Assembly: GCA_030531385.1 (NCBI GenBank)
Contig: JAUNNP010000009.1
Coordinates: 1 to 41,437 of the forward strand
Direction of reading: 5' to 3'
Source: Eubacteriales bacterium
GTDB taxonomy: Bacteria; Bacillota; Clostridia; Lachnospirales; Lachnospiraceae
DNA: 41,437 nucleotides
Shown: piece by piece, positions 8,180 through 14,685 of the stretch
Position numbering within the stretch: position 1 is the first letter of the stretch
Layout: each line of letters opens with the position of its first letter
Notes under the pieces: generated by a model
Database searches by the model: none
Seen by the model: the letters and a program-made list of their open reading frames with translations, nothing else
What the model was told of the DNA's origin: nothing
Translations under genes and position numbers: made by a program

Positions 8180-8212
8180 AAAGCCCGTACCGGTCACACC
8201 TGTACGAGCTTT
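8180..8212 (-). terminator. Rho-independent terminator (minus strand), near-copy of the one at 10185
   Basis: AAAGC-C-CGTAC-C-GG pairs across TCACA with CC-T-GTACG-A-GCTTT; on the minus strand it is followed by TTTTTC. It would end a transcript coming from the 15-codon ORF at 8403. A close relative of this hairpin lies at 10185-10219. Confidence 0.6.
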
Positions 8213-8355
8213 CACTTTATATACCTATTTGCCATATTCAGTTGTCCTTTCTGCAAATGCTGTCTTCGCTAAGCTATTCACCTAAGCTGCAGTATCTTTC
8301 TCACTCTCAGTAGAATAACGGTATCAGAACTTCCATAGTGTCCACCCCGATTGCT

Positions 8356-8403
8356 TTATTTAAACATCCTGTAGTACTCTTCCAAAATAGCTGTGATCTT
8401 CAT
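8356..8403 (-). CDS. Possible 15-residue peptide ORF
   Basis: MKITAILEEYYRMFK, preceded on the minus strand by AAAGGAGTAAAATC, a good ribosome site, and followed at some distance by a strong terminator (8180-8212). ILEEYYRM resembles the start of the 40-residue peptide at 11335 (LIKEYFRV). Its small size means the reading is uncertain; it could be a decayed copy of such a peptide. Confidence 0.25.
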   Translation of the reverse strand: MKITAILEEYYRMFK

Positions 8404-8644
8404 GATTTTACTCCTTTCTTTGTTCCTTTCGGAAGCTTGTTTTCTTTTGTTGACTAAATGATAACTCACAAATTGTATTTTGGAAAATACATGTTTTGAA
8501 GCGTTAACAATACCTTGAAGGTATTATATAAAAATGACAATGCCAAAACAGTATTGTCGCGTCTGTTCAGAGGGAAATATTTGGGACTTTAAAAAATTTA
8601 TAATTAGGCCATAACAGGAAGCGGAAAATGCAAAACTGACCGTA

Positions 8645-8723
8645 GGACCGCAAAACCGGAAAACCGCAGAACTGCAAAACCGGAAACCGCAAAACCAACC
8701 GCAAAAACGCAGGACCGCAAAAC
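8645..8723. repeat. Imperfect tandem tract of CCGCAAAAC-like units
   Basis: The motif CCGCAAAAC and near variants (CCGCAGAAC, TGCAAAACCGG, CCGCAAAAACGC) recurs about every 10-17 bases. It lies just upstream of the HIRAN gene. No coding meaning in any frame is convincing. Confidence 0.6.
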
Positions 8724-8785
8724 TAAGAGCAGACCCAACTGCATTAAACAAGACACAGGCCGCCATCCGGCCGGAAAGGACAGAC

Positions 8786-9079
8786 ATGGAGACAAAATAT
8801 TTCACAGTAACAGGACTTAACCACAGATATGGCTCGGACTTCCTTGAGCCGGGCATGAAGGTCAAGCTCGTAAAGGAGCCTGACAACGAAGTCGATGCGG
8901 AGGCCATCAAGGTCGAGATGGACGGCCTCGGACAGATCGGTTATGTATCAGCCACCTACCGCACGCGCATAGGCGAGAGCATGAGCGCCGGAAGACTTTA
9001 TGACAAGATCGGCGACACAGCAACCGGGACAGTCAGGTTCGTGCTGGAGCAGGGCGTGCTCTGCACACTCGACGAGTAA
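8786..9079 (+). CDS. HIRAN domain protein
   Basis: A 97-residue single-domain HIRAN protein. This OB-like domain binds DNA ends or 3'-single-stranded DNA in helicases such as HLTF and occurs alone in bacteria. Seen: FTVTGLNHRYGSDFLEPGM, LVKEPDNEVDAEAIKVEM (the family's EPxNxxDxxAI signature) and GQIGYVS. The ribosome site is GAAAGGAC before ATG 8786. It stands alone, upstream of the HTH/nuclease-like pair; DNA damage or mobile-element handling is plausible but not shown. Confidence 0.85.
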   Translation: METKYFTVTGLNHRYGSDFLEPGMKVKLVKEPDNEVDAEAIKVEMDGLGQIGYVSATYRTRIGESMSAGRLYDKIGDTATGTVRFVLEQGVLCTLDE

Positions 9080-9109
9080 GTAACACTGCGAATGCTGCCG
9101 CCGAAGTAG

Positions 9110-9138
9110 TTGACGATTGCACTCTTTGTGAGTATTAT
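9110..9138 (+). promoter_or_regulatory. Sigma-70-type promoter of the HTH gene
   Basis: TTGACG at 9110-9115 and TATTAT at 9133-9138 are 17 bases apart. Transcription would start near 9145, next to the palindrome at 9148-9158, so a protein bound there would block initiation. Confidence 0.65.
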
Positions 9139-9147
9139 AATATCATA

Positions 9148-9158
9148 ACGCAAAGCGT
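9148..9158. promoter_or_regulatory. Operator candidate 1, ACGCAAAGCGT
   Basis: Palindrome ACGC-AAA-GCGT placed at the predicted transcription start. The same pattern, ACGCAANGCGT, recurs at 9435 and 10077. A site at the start of its own gene suggests autorepression by the HTH protein. Confidence 0.5.
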
Positions 9159-9178
9159 GCATAAAGAGGTATGATGTT

Positions 9179-9379
9179 ATGGGTCGAGGAAAAGAAGTCA
9201 AAGAGTTAAGAGAACAGATGGGCATGAACAGGAGAGAGTTTTGCGATTATTTCGGAATTCCATATCGTACGGTGCAGGACTGGGAAGCTGAGAAAAGAGA
9301 ACTTCCGGATTATCTGCTTCGTCTGCTGTCATATCGTGCACACATAGAGAAAAAGTTAGAGAAGAAAGAACAGGTATAG
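9179..9379 (+). CDS. Small XRE-like helix-turn-helix regulator, possible antitoxin
   Basis: A 66-residue DNA-binding protein consisting almost only of an HTH: VKELREQMGMNRREFCDYFG, then IPYRTVQDWEAEKRELP, where the second helix is the recognition helix. The C-terminus is a basic helix. It follows a sigma-70 promoter with a palindromic operator candidate and precedes the nuclease-like gene by 87 bases. Toxin-antitoxin pairing and autoregulation are inferred from this layout. Confidence 0.75.
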   Translation: MGRGKEVKELREQMGMNRREFCDYFGIPYRTVQDWEAEKRELPDYLLRLLSYRAHIEKKLEKKEQV

Positions 9380-9434
9380 CATTATGCCATGTTGCCGGCC
9401 CTGGTGACATGGTATATTTTTCACCTCAAACATG

Positions 9435-9445
9435 ACGCAATGCGT
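9435..9445. promoter_or_regulatory. Operator candidate 2, ACGCAATGCGT
   Basis: A perfect palindrome with one central base, ACGCA-A-TGCGT, 8 bases upstream of the ribosome site of the 9467 gene. Same pattern as the sites at 9148 and 10077. Confidence 0.45.
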
Positions 9446-9466
9446 ATTAAGACAAGGAGGATTTTT

Positions 9467-9991
9467 GTGGAGCGAAAAGTAAGCATTATCGAGGATCTGA
9501 ATGGAAAGAAGGTTGTATTTATACATGATATTCGATTCAAGGGAAAGAGAACGATTCATTGGGAAGATGTAGAATCGTATTTGCGAGACTATATCGGAGA
9601 GCTTTACTATGTGACCGCAACTGAGGACGAAATCTTCATTGGCAGTGATCTGCCAAAGGAATATGCAGGATCTGTCTATACAAAAAAATTAAAAGGCGCT
9701 AATGCAAAAGCAAAAGCCAATGCTACCCAGGGAATTCCTGAGATGATTGAGATTGCTGCAAATAAACAATATGAAGAGAACCATAAAGAAAAACATAGTA
9801 ATGATGCAAAGCATGGCTGGTATAAATACGATACAAGATTTGCCCTTCCGGTATTTGATGAAAGCGGAGAAGTGGAAAGATACAATGTTTTTTATGCAAG
9901 ACTTCTTGTAAGACATGCAGGGAACGGTAAGAAATATTTATATGACATTATAGAAATAAAAAAAGAAATGAGCAATTACTGTCAGGAATAA
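9467..9991 (+). CDS. Phage-type barnase/EndoU/RelE-like nuclease domain protein, possible toxin
   Basis: A 174-residue soluble protein. Its C-terminal part (residues about 115-170: HGWYKYDTRFALPVFDE, YNVFYARLLVRHAGNGKKYL, YDIIEIKKEMS) resembles the PBECR-type nuclease-like domains found in phage polyvalent proteins and stand-alone genes of Clostridia; I recall this from family patterns and am moderately sure. The N-terminal half (GKKVVFIHDIRFKGKRTIHW) is basic. GTG 9467 is chosen because AAGGAGG at 9454-9460 is ideally placed; the frame is open to 9389. It lies behind an HTH gene with a shared palindrome, as toxins often do. Catalytic residues were not assigned. Confidence 0.6.
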   Translation: MERKVSIIEDLNGKKVVFIHDIRFKGKRTIHWEDVESYLRDYIGELYYVTATEDEIFIGSDLPKEYAGSVYTKKLKGANAKAKANATQGIPEMIEIAANKQYEENHKEKHSNDAKHGWYKYDTRFALPVFDESGEVERYNVFYARLLVRHAGNGKKYLYDIIEIKKEMSNYCQE

Positions 9992-10076
9992 ATCCTTACC
10001 CGCTACGAAACCCATTTCTTAGTCAATATAATATCTCGAGAATGGGAATTAATCAATAGGAAAAATAAAAAAATAA

Positions 10077-10087
10077 ACGCAAGGCGT
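10077..10087. promoter_or_regulatory. Third ACGCAANGCGT palindrome
   Basis: ACGC-AAG-GCGT, about 85 bases after the nuclease-like gene. Same 11-base pattern as the two upstream sites. The 360-bp gap 9992-10351 otherwise holds a terminator hairpin and a repeat copy; no gene is seen. Confidence 0.35.
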
Positions 10088-10184
10088 TAAATAACCCAAT
10101 AGTCCAATAGTCTTCGGTCGTGAATAGTAAAAAAGAATTCAGGCACCTCATGTCAGAAACAGAATAAACAAACCAAACAAATCA

Positions 10185-10219
10185 AAAAGCTCGCACCGGT
10201 TACGCCTGTACGAGCTTTT
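10185..10219. terminator. Bidirectional terminator between nuclease-like gene and alarmone synthetase
   Basis: AAAAGCTCG at 10185-10193 pairs with CGAGCTTTT at 10211-10219, with A and T runs on both sides. It is a close relative of the hairpin at 8180-8212. Confidence 0.65.
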
Positions 10220-10260
10220 ATTATACATATTCGTCAAAGTGTGTTTAAGCTCAGAAGTTA

Positions 10261-10340
10261 CGTTAAATCAAAAAATGGCGCCAGAGGAAAAATTTTATTT
10301 AACGTAGCTAATGTAGCTTAAATCAAAAAACAACACAGGC
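10261..10340. repeat. Dispersed repeat, copy 3
   Basis: Core AAATCAAAAAATGGCGCCAG, then AACGTAGCTAATGTAGCTTAA and TCAAAAAACAACACAGGC. It is preceded by AAGCTCAGAAGTTAC, a leader shared with the copies near 32.2, 33.8 and 35.1 kb. It lies just past the stop of the alarmone synthetase gene. Confidence 0.8.
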
Positions 10341-10351
10341 AGCATTTTTCA

Positions 10352-11047
10352 TCACACCGTGATCCTGTTCCTGATTTCCTGCATCTTCTTATCCAGAGCA
10401 GCACTGGTCTCGGCGCACTCCTTAAGCTCCGCGCTGATCTCTGCCATCTGATCGTCACTGAGCGACTTCTTATACCTTAGCTTATGCTCGAGGCTGGCCC
10501 AGAAATCCATGGCAATAGTGCGGAGCTGCACCTCGACCTTCATAAGGCGGGTCTCGCTCTTAAGAAAGATCGGTACCTCCACAATAAGATGCAGACTCCG
10601 GTAGCCGTTCTCCTTGGGATTCTGTATGTAATCCTTCCTGGCGATAAGCTTGATATCATCCTGTCTCAGCAGGCAGTCTGCCAGCATATAGATATCCTCC
10701 GGAAAAGCACACACGACACGCACACCGGCGATGTCAGTGATATTTTCCTCGATCGACTTTAAAGTGATAGGAATGTTCCGGCTGCGGATCTTTTTAACAA
10801 GACTCTCCATGGATTTGATCCTGGACCTGATCGACTCGATGGGATTACGGTCGTACTGAAGCGAAAACTCCGCATCGAGGACCTTGAACTTGGTCTCGAT
10901 CTCCATGATGGCGCATTCGTAATAACACATGAGCGTGTCGAAAGGCTCCTTATTCTTCTTGATATAATCCAGTAACGAATCCGACATCAGATTATTCCTG
11001 ATGATTTGGTCACGTGTTTCCTGATTAAAAAGATGTTCTATATTCAT
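10352..11047 (-). CDS. Small alarmone synthetase (GTP pyrophosphokinase, RelQ/YjbM type)
   Basis: A 231-residue single-domain RelA/SpoT synthetase that makes (p)ppGpp from ATP and GTP/GDP. Seen: RSRNIPITLKSIEENITDIAGVR (split; synthetase G-loop to first catalytic region), NPKENGYRSLHLIVEVP (the conserved NGYRSxH nucleotide-binding motif) and VEVQLRTIAMDFWASLEHK (the ExQxRT-x-xMxxW-ExEH catalytic segment). There is no hydrolase, TGS or ACT domain, as expected for the small class. Start ATG 11047 has a weak GGGGAC ribosome site. A GCAAATGCTGCCGCC module lies about 40 bases upstream. Confidence 0.92.
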   Translation of the reverse strand: MNIEHLFNQETRDQIIRNNLMSDSLLDYIKKNKEPFDTLMCYYECAIMEIETKFKVLDAEFSLQYDRNPIESIRSRIKSMESLVKKIRSRNIPITLKSIEENITDIAGVRVVCAFPEDIYMLADCLLRQDDIKLIARKDYIQNPKENGYRSLHLIVEVPIFLKSETRLMKVEVQLRTIAMDFWASLEHKLRYKKSLSDDQMAEISAELKECAETSAALDKKMQEIRNRITV

Positions 11048-11275
11048 GCTGCCGTCCCCGCAGGTTTTTTATTTGCGGCTATCTTTCTGCAAATGCTGCC
11101 GCCGGTCATTATTATACCCAGCTGTGCATGAAATATATATTAACTGCAAAAAAATGGCGGTTATTATTCACGTGGGCGGGGAAAGTAAGCATTTAGATAC
11201 CATTTCTGTAAAAAACACTGTAAAATATGCACAAATACAATTGAATACAATTGTGATATTCTACCAAAACGCCTA

Positions 11276-11304
11276 TTGAAATCACCTCCGAAAAGGTTTA
11301 TAGT
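11276..11304 (+). promoter_or_regulatory. Strong sigma-70-type promoter of the peptide gene
   Basis: TTGAAA at 11276-11281 and TATAGT at 11299-11304 with an exact 17-base spacer, 30 bases before a strong ribosome site. This gives the following 40-codon ORF its own promoter. Confidence 0.75.
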
Positions 11305-11334
11305 ATGGGCATACAAAACAAAGGAGGTGCAGAA

Positions 11335-11457
11335 ATGCTGAATTTAATTAAAGAGTATTTCCGTGTTCAGAATGAAGCTCCAGATGCTATGAGCAAGAAT
11401 GCAGTCGCTTCTGCCGAGTTTGTGGATCTTTACTTCAGAATGAGCAGCGGATGCTGA
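11335..11457 (+). CDS. 40-residue peptide ending in Cys, possible secreted or signalling peptide
   Basis: Starts MLNLIKEYFRVQNEAPDA and ends EFVDLYFRMSSGC. AAGGAGGTG at 11321-11329 is ideally spaced from ATG 11335. It has its own promoter (11276) and a perfect terminator (11479), so it is a complete one-gene transcript. It carries no hydrophobic signal; the C-terminal half is an amphipathic or aromatic stretch with the sole Cys last. I do not recognise the family. A precursor peptide, pheromone or small regulator are all open options. Confidence 0.6.
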   Translation: MLNLIKEYFRVQNEAPDAMSKNAVASAEFVDLYFRMSSGC

Positions 11458-11478
11458 TAACACAGATAATGATACTTA

Positions 11479-11509
11479 CCCACAGGTTTAAACACCTGTG
11501 GGATTTTTT
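11479..11509 (+). terminator. Rho-independent terminator of the peptide gene
   Basis: CCCACAGGT at 11479-11487 pairs perfectly with ACCTGTGGG at 11494-11502, followed by TTTTTT. It may also serve the convergent lipoprotein gene ending at 11515. Confidence 0.85.
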
Positions 11510-11514
11510 CATGT

Positions 11515-12213
11515 TCAGTTATCTCTGGTTTCTTTTCGGCGTATGACTGTCTGCTGTCCGATAATCAGGGAAAGCTCATCCCAGATATCCACCTGTTCGT
11601 TGTTAGAAACCTGAATGGTAAGATCGTATTTCTGTGCGTCAGAGAGTCCCATGGGTGCCATTGCATAGTGAGAGCTGACAAGCAATGTTCCGTTTGCGTC
11701 ATAAATGGCAGTAAGATCACCGTCCGCATAATACTCCTTTTCATTTCCATCCGCGTCATAGAAATAAAAGCGGTCATCGCCGGTGCCGTCGGCATTGGCA
11801 GTAGACTCGCAAAGATAACCCATCCGCTGATCGCTCATGTCATAGATAGTATAGGATCTAAATACGAGCTCCCTTTTATTCGGGAGATTATCACTAGCCT
11901 CGTCAGTGAAATAAAACCACTCATCGCTTCCTGCTGATACTGTCCATTTGGTGTCAACAAAGCCGGATTCGATCCATGAACCAACAGTCCGGTCGTCCGC
12001 AAGGATGGGACAGTTGTCATTTATAGCATTGTTATCCCCATTGATAACCAGTGTCGAGGCATTCATAATGGCTGTTTTCCCGTCATCCGCACTTAGATCG
12101 GAGCCGGCAGAACCGGAGCCGGAGCCGCAGCCGGAAAGGCAAAGAACTGCTGCCGCTGCACAGGCAACGAGCTGGACGAAATAGAATTGGTGCTTATTCT
12201 TGAAATTCTTCAT
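11515..12213 (-). CDS. Lipoprotein of unknown function
   Basis: A 232-residue exported lipoprotein. The signal peptide (basic NFKNKHQ, hydrophobic core VQLVACAAAAVLCL) ends in the lipobox LSGC with Cys29, followed by a flexible GSGSGSAGS linker. The mature part contains short repeats of the form YDADGN / YDANGT with Tyr and Asp (residues about 150-175), as in surface beta-hairpin repeats. No enzyme motif is seen. Start ATG 12213 with GGAGGA upstream. It is monocistronic and convergent with the peptide gene. Confidence 0.75.
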   Translation of the reverse strand: MKNFKNKHQFYFVQLVACAAAAVLCLSGCGSGSGSAGSDLSADDGKTAIMNASTLVINGDNNAINDNCPILADDRTVGSWIESGFVDTKWTVSAGSDEWFYFTDEASDNLPNKRELVFRSYTIYDMSDQRMGYLCESTANADGTGDDRFYFYDADGNEKEYYADGDLTAIYDANGTLLVSSHYAMAPMGLSDAQKYDLTIQVSNNEQVDIWDELSLIIGQQTVIRRKETRDN

Positions 12214-12245
12214 GATAAATTCCTCCTTATGTAGTATACCATAAA

Positions 12246-12370
12246 ACTTAAATCAAAAATGGCGTCAGGGGAAAAAAATTGATTAAAGAGTTTAAATCAA
12301 AAAATGGCGCCGGAGGAAAAATTTGATTTAACGTAGCATAAATCAAAATTCTCCCCTGACGCCATTTTTC
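12246..12370. repeat. Dispersed repeat, full-length copy 4
   Basis: A complete copy of about 125 bp. It starts TTAAATCAAAAATGGCGTCA and ends with the inverse, CTCCCCTGACGCCATTTTT, so the ends form an inverted repeat (AATGGCGTCAGGGGA against TCCCCTGACGCCATT). Inside are a second core (AATGGCGCCGGAGG) and TTTGATTTAACGTAGC. It lies between the lipoprotein gene and the promoter of the sugar-peptide cluster; together these fill the 314-bp gap. Confidence 0.85.
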
Positions 12371-12390
12371 GGGAAAGTTGAATTAAGCGA

Positions 12391-12419
12391 TTGAATAGAT
12401 CAATATATACAAGTAGGAT
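12391..12419 (+). promoter_or_regulatory. Candidate promoter of the 12.5-22.9 kb gene cluster
   Basis: TTGAAT at 12391-12396 and TAGGAT at 12414-12419 with a 17-base spacer, about 110 bases before the first cluster gene. A second possible -10 (TATACT) lies at 12430-12435. Confidence 0.4.
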
Positions 12420-12527
12420 ATGTGCGGTTATACTAAATTATGATTAAGGTACTTTTCGTCTGCCTTAAGCACCAGCTGCTTTATCCACTCATAATCAGTA
12501 GCAGAAAAGGGCGATAACATATTAAAA

Positions 12528-13730
12528 ATGAACATAGAATTCAGAGATTTAAAAAGACAATATGAGCATATGAAAGAGAAAGTTGACCGGGCGATATCGG
12601 AGGTTATAGCTTCGGCGGGATTTATTGCGGGAGAGCAGGTATGGAAGCTTGAAGAGACGCTGGCTGCTTATGTAGACCGTAAGACCTGTATATCATGTGC
12701 AAATGGTACGGATGCAATATCCATCGCACTTATGGCTGCAGGGGTCGGAGAGGCAGGAGGCGGCAGTAAAAAGGATGCTGTGTTTGTTCCTGACTTTACT
12801 TTTTTCAGCTCGGGAGAATGCCCTGCGACTATTGGCGCGACACCGATTTTTACGGACATAAATGAATCAACCTATAACATTGATCCTGATGCATTGGAAA
12901 AAGCAATAAAGAAGGTTAAAACGGAGGACGATCTGATTCCGCGGGCTGTCATTGCGGTGGATCTTTTTGGGCAGCCCTTTGACTATGAGCGGATACGAGA
13001 ATTGTGTTCCAAATATGATATGCTTCTTTTAGAGGATGCTGCACAGGGATTTGGCGGGTATTATATGACTTCTTCCGGGGAAAAGATTAAGGCCGGAAAA
13101 CTTGGAGGAATAAGCACCACATCATTTTATCCGGCAAAACCACTTGGATGCTACGGAGATGGGGGCGCTATATTTACAGATGATGCCCGCATAGCTGATT
13201 TGTGCCGTTCGATAGCGTGGCATGGAAAAGATACCGAAAACCCTGCCAATCCGGTATCCGCTTATGAAAACATACGCCTTGGGATGAACAGCAGGCTTGA
13301 TACTATTCAAGCAGCGATTCTCCTGGCAAAATTTCCGGATTTTACGGAGCATGAACTGGACGATGTAAATCACGTGGCAGCTCTGTATAGCGATAGGTTA
13401 AAGGATATTAAAGGTTTGGGACTACCTCAAGTAGAGAAAAACTGTTTCTCCTCATGGGCACAGTATACCATTCGCTTGCCGGAAGGAGCAGACAGAAGAA
13501 ACATACAACAGAGACTTAGAACAAAAGGGATCCCGACACAGGTTTACTACTTTAAACCCATGCATAAACAGGTGGCCTTTAAGAATACAAGAAGCGCTGA
13601 TGCGGATTGTCCCGTGGCAGAAAAACTATGCAATAGAGTTTTAAGTCTTCCTGTCCATCCATATCTTTCGGATATTGAGGTAAAATGGATATGTGAAGAA
13701 TTAAACAAGGCATTGATGGAGGAAATATAA
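12528..13730 (+). CDS. DegT/DnrJ/EryC1/StrS family sugar aminotransferase
   Basis: A 400-residue PLP enzyme that transaminates a nucleotide-linked keto-sugar. PLP-site residues are visible: NGTDAISIAL (phosphate loop, about 60-69), Asp170 in LLLEDAAQGFG, and the Schiff-base Lys204 in SFYPAKPLGCYGDGGA. The C-terminal part (IPTQVYYFKPMHKQ, LPVHPYLS) is typical of the WbpE/WlbC/GnnB/QdtB-like group, which makes 3-amino sugars. With the oxidoreductase at 17131 and acyltransferase at 13733 it completes a 3-acylamino-sugar set. No good ribosome site is seen before ATG 12528. The next gene starts two bases after its stop. Confidence 0.9.
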   Translation: MNIEFRDLKRQYEHMKEKVDRAISEVIASAGFIAGEQVWKLEETLAAYVDRKTCISCANGTDAISIALMAAGVGEAGGGSKKDAVFVPDFTFFSSGECPATIGATPIFTDINESTYNIDPDALEKAIKKVKTEDDLIPRAVIAVDLFGQPFDYERIRELCSKYDMLLLEDAAQGFGGYYMTSSGEKIKAGKLGGISTTSFYPAKPLGCYGDGGAIFTDDARIADLCRSIAWHGKDTENPANPVSAYENIRLGMNSRLDTIQAAILLAKFPDFTEHELDDVNHVAALYSDRLKDIKGLGLPQVEKNCFSSWAQYTIRLPEGADRRNIQQRLRTKGIPTQVYYFKPMHKQVAFKNTRSADADCPVAEKLCNRVLSLPVHPYLSDIEVKWICEELNKALMEEI

Positions 13731-13732
13731 CA

Positions 13733-14638
13733 ATGACTCAGAAATATCTTCTTTCAGAACAGACAGCATTATCTGATTTAAATGCTAAGCTGGTAAGGGA
13801 TTGCACCTTTGAGGCAACGGTTCTCCTGAAGAAAAGCAAGGAAGAGAATGTAAGCTATATTACATACTTAACTGACAGTAATTACGCGGATGCATTACTC
13901 ACAGGCGGATATGTCGGAGTAGTATGCACACCGGAACTGCTGTCAGATGTCAGAGAACAGTTTGATGGCGGAATCATAGTATCAGAAGATCCACGATCCA
14001 CCTTTTTTGAAATACATAATAATATATACGGCAGGAGAACACTGCCGGAAAGTATAATAGATGATACTGCCATTATAGCAGATGATGCAGTTATAGCAAA
14101 AAGGGGTGTCAGTATTGCTGCGGGAGCAGTGGTGGGATCTGGCGCTATAGTATCTGAGGGCGTCAGTATTGGTGCATATTCAGAAATCATGGAAAATTGC
14201 ATGGTCGGTATGCCGGCATTTTATTATTATGGAGAAGGCGATGACAGAAAGAGGGTTTGCGCCGGCAACGGTGTGAATATCGGCAGCAGGGTCACTATAC
14301 ATGCCGGTTCTGTGGTTCAGGCGGGGGTTTTCCGACCGACTGTTATATCTGACAATGTGAAAATATCCAACCGGGTACATGTATCCCATGATGTTCTGAT
14401 TGAAAGAAATTGTCTTATACCGGCAGGCGTTACAATAGGCGGAATCGTCACATTGGAGGAAAACTGTACTCTGGGAGTGGGAGTTACGATAGCGCCGGGA
14501 ATCAAAGTGGGACATGATGCCAAGCTCTCGTCAGGTGCTGTGGTAACTAAGGATGTACCGCCTGATATAAGATATTCCGGAAATTTCGCGATTGAGCATT
14601 CAAAATATGTGGCACATATAAAAAACATCAGCAGCTGA
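13733..14638 (+). CDS. LpxD-like left-handed beta-helix N-acyltransferase
   Basis: A 301-residue hexapeptide-repeat acyltransferase. Residues about 1-100 form an N-terminal alpha/beta domain, as in LpxD; from about 107 on, hexapeptide repeats (VIAKRGVSIAAGAVVGSG and others) build the beta-helix. The segment NVKISNRVHVSHDVLI, then CLIPAGVTIGG, parallels LpxD's VQIAHNVVIG motif, making His219 the likely catalytic base. It would N-acylate the amino group placed by the aminotransferase. Finding an LpxD-type enzyme in a Gram-positive cluster without lipid A genes suggests a different product. NeuD/PglD-type acetyltransferase is the alternative. Confidence 0.8.
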   Translation: MTQKYLLSEQTALSDLNAKLVRDCTFEATVLLKKSKEENVSYITYLTDSNYADALLTGGYVGVVCTPELLSDVREQFDGGIIVSEDPRSTFFEIHNNIYGRRTLPESIIDDTAIIADDAVIAKRGVSIAAGAVVGSGAIVSEGVSIGAYSEIMENCMVGMPAFYYYGEGDDRKRVCAGNGVNIGSRVTIHAGSVVQAGVFRPTVISDNVKISNRVHVSHDVLIERNCLIPAGVTIGGIVTLEENCTLGVGVTIAPGIKVGHDAKLSSGAVVTKDVPPDIRYSGNFAIEHSKYVAHIKNISS

Positions 14639-14685
14639 TGGGATACTGGTCTTTCCGAAATCAAATATAAATAGAGGGGACAGGA

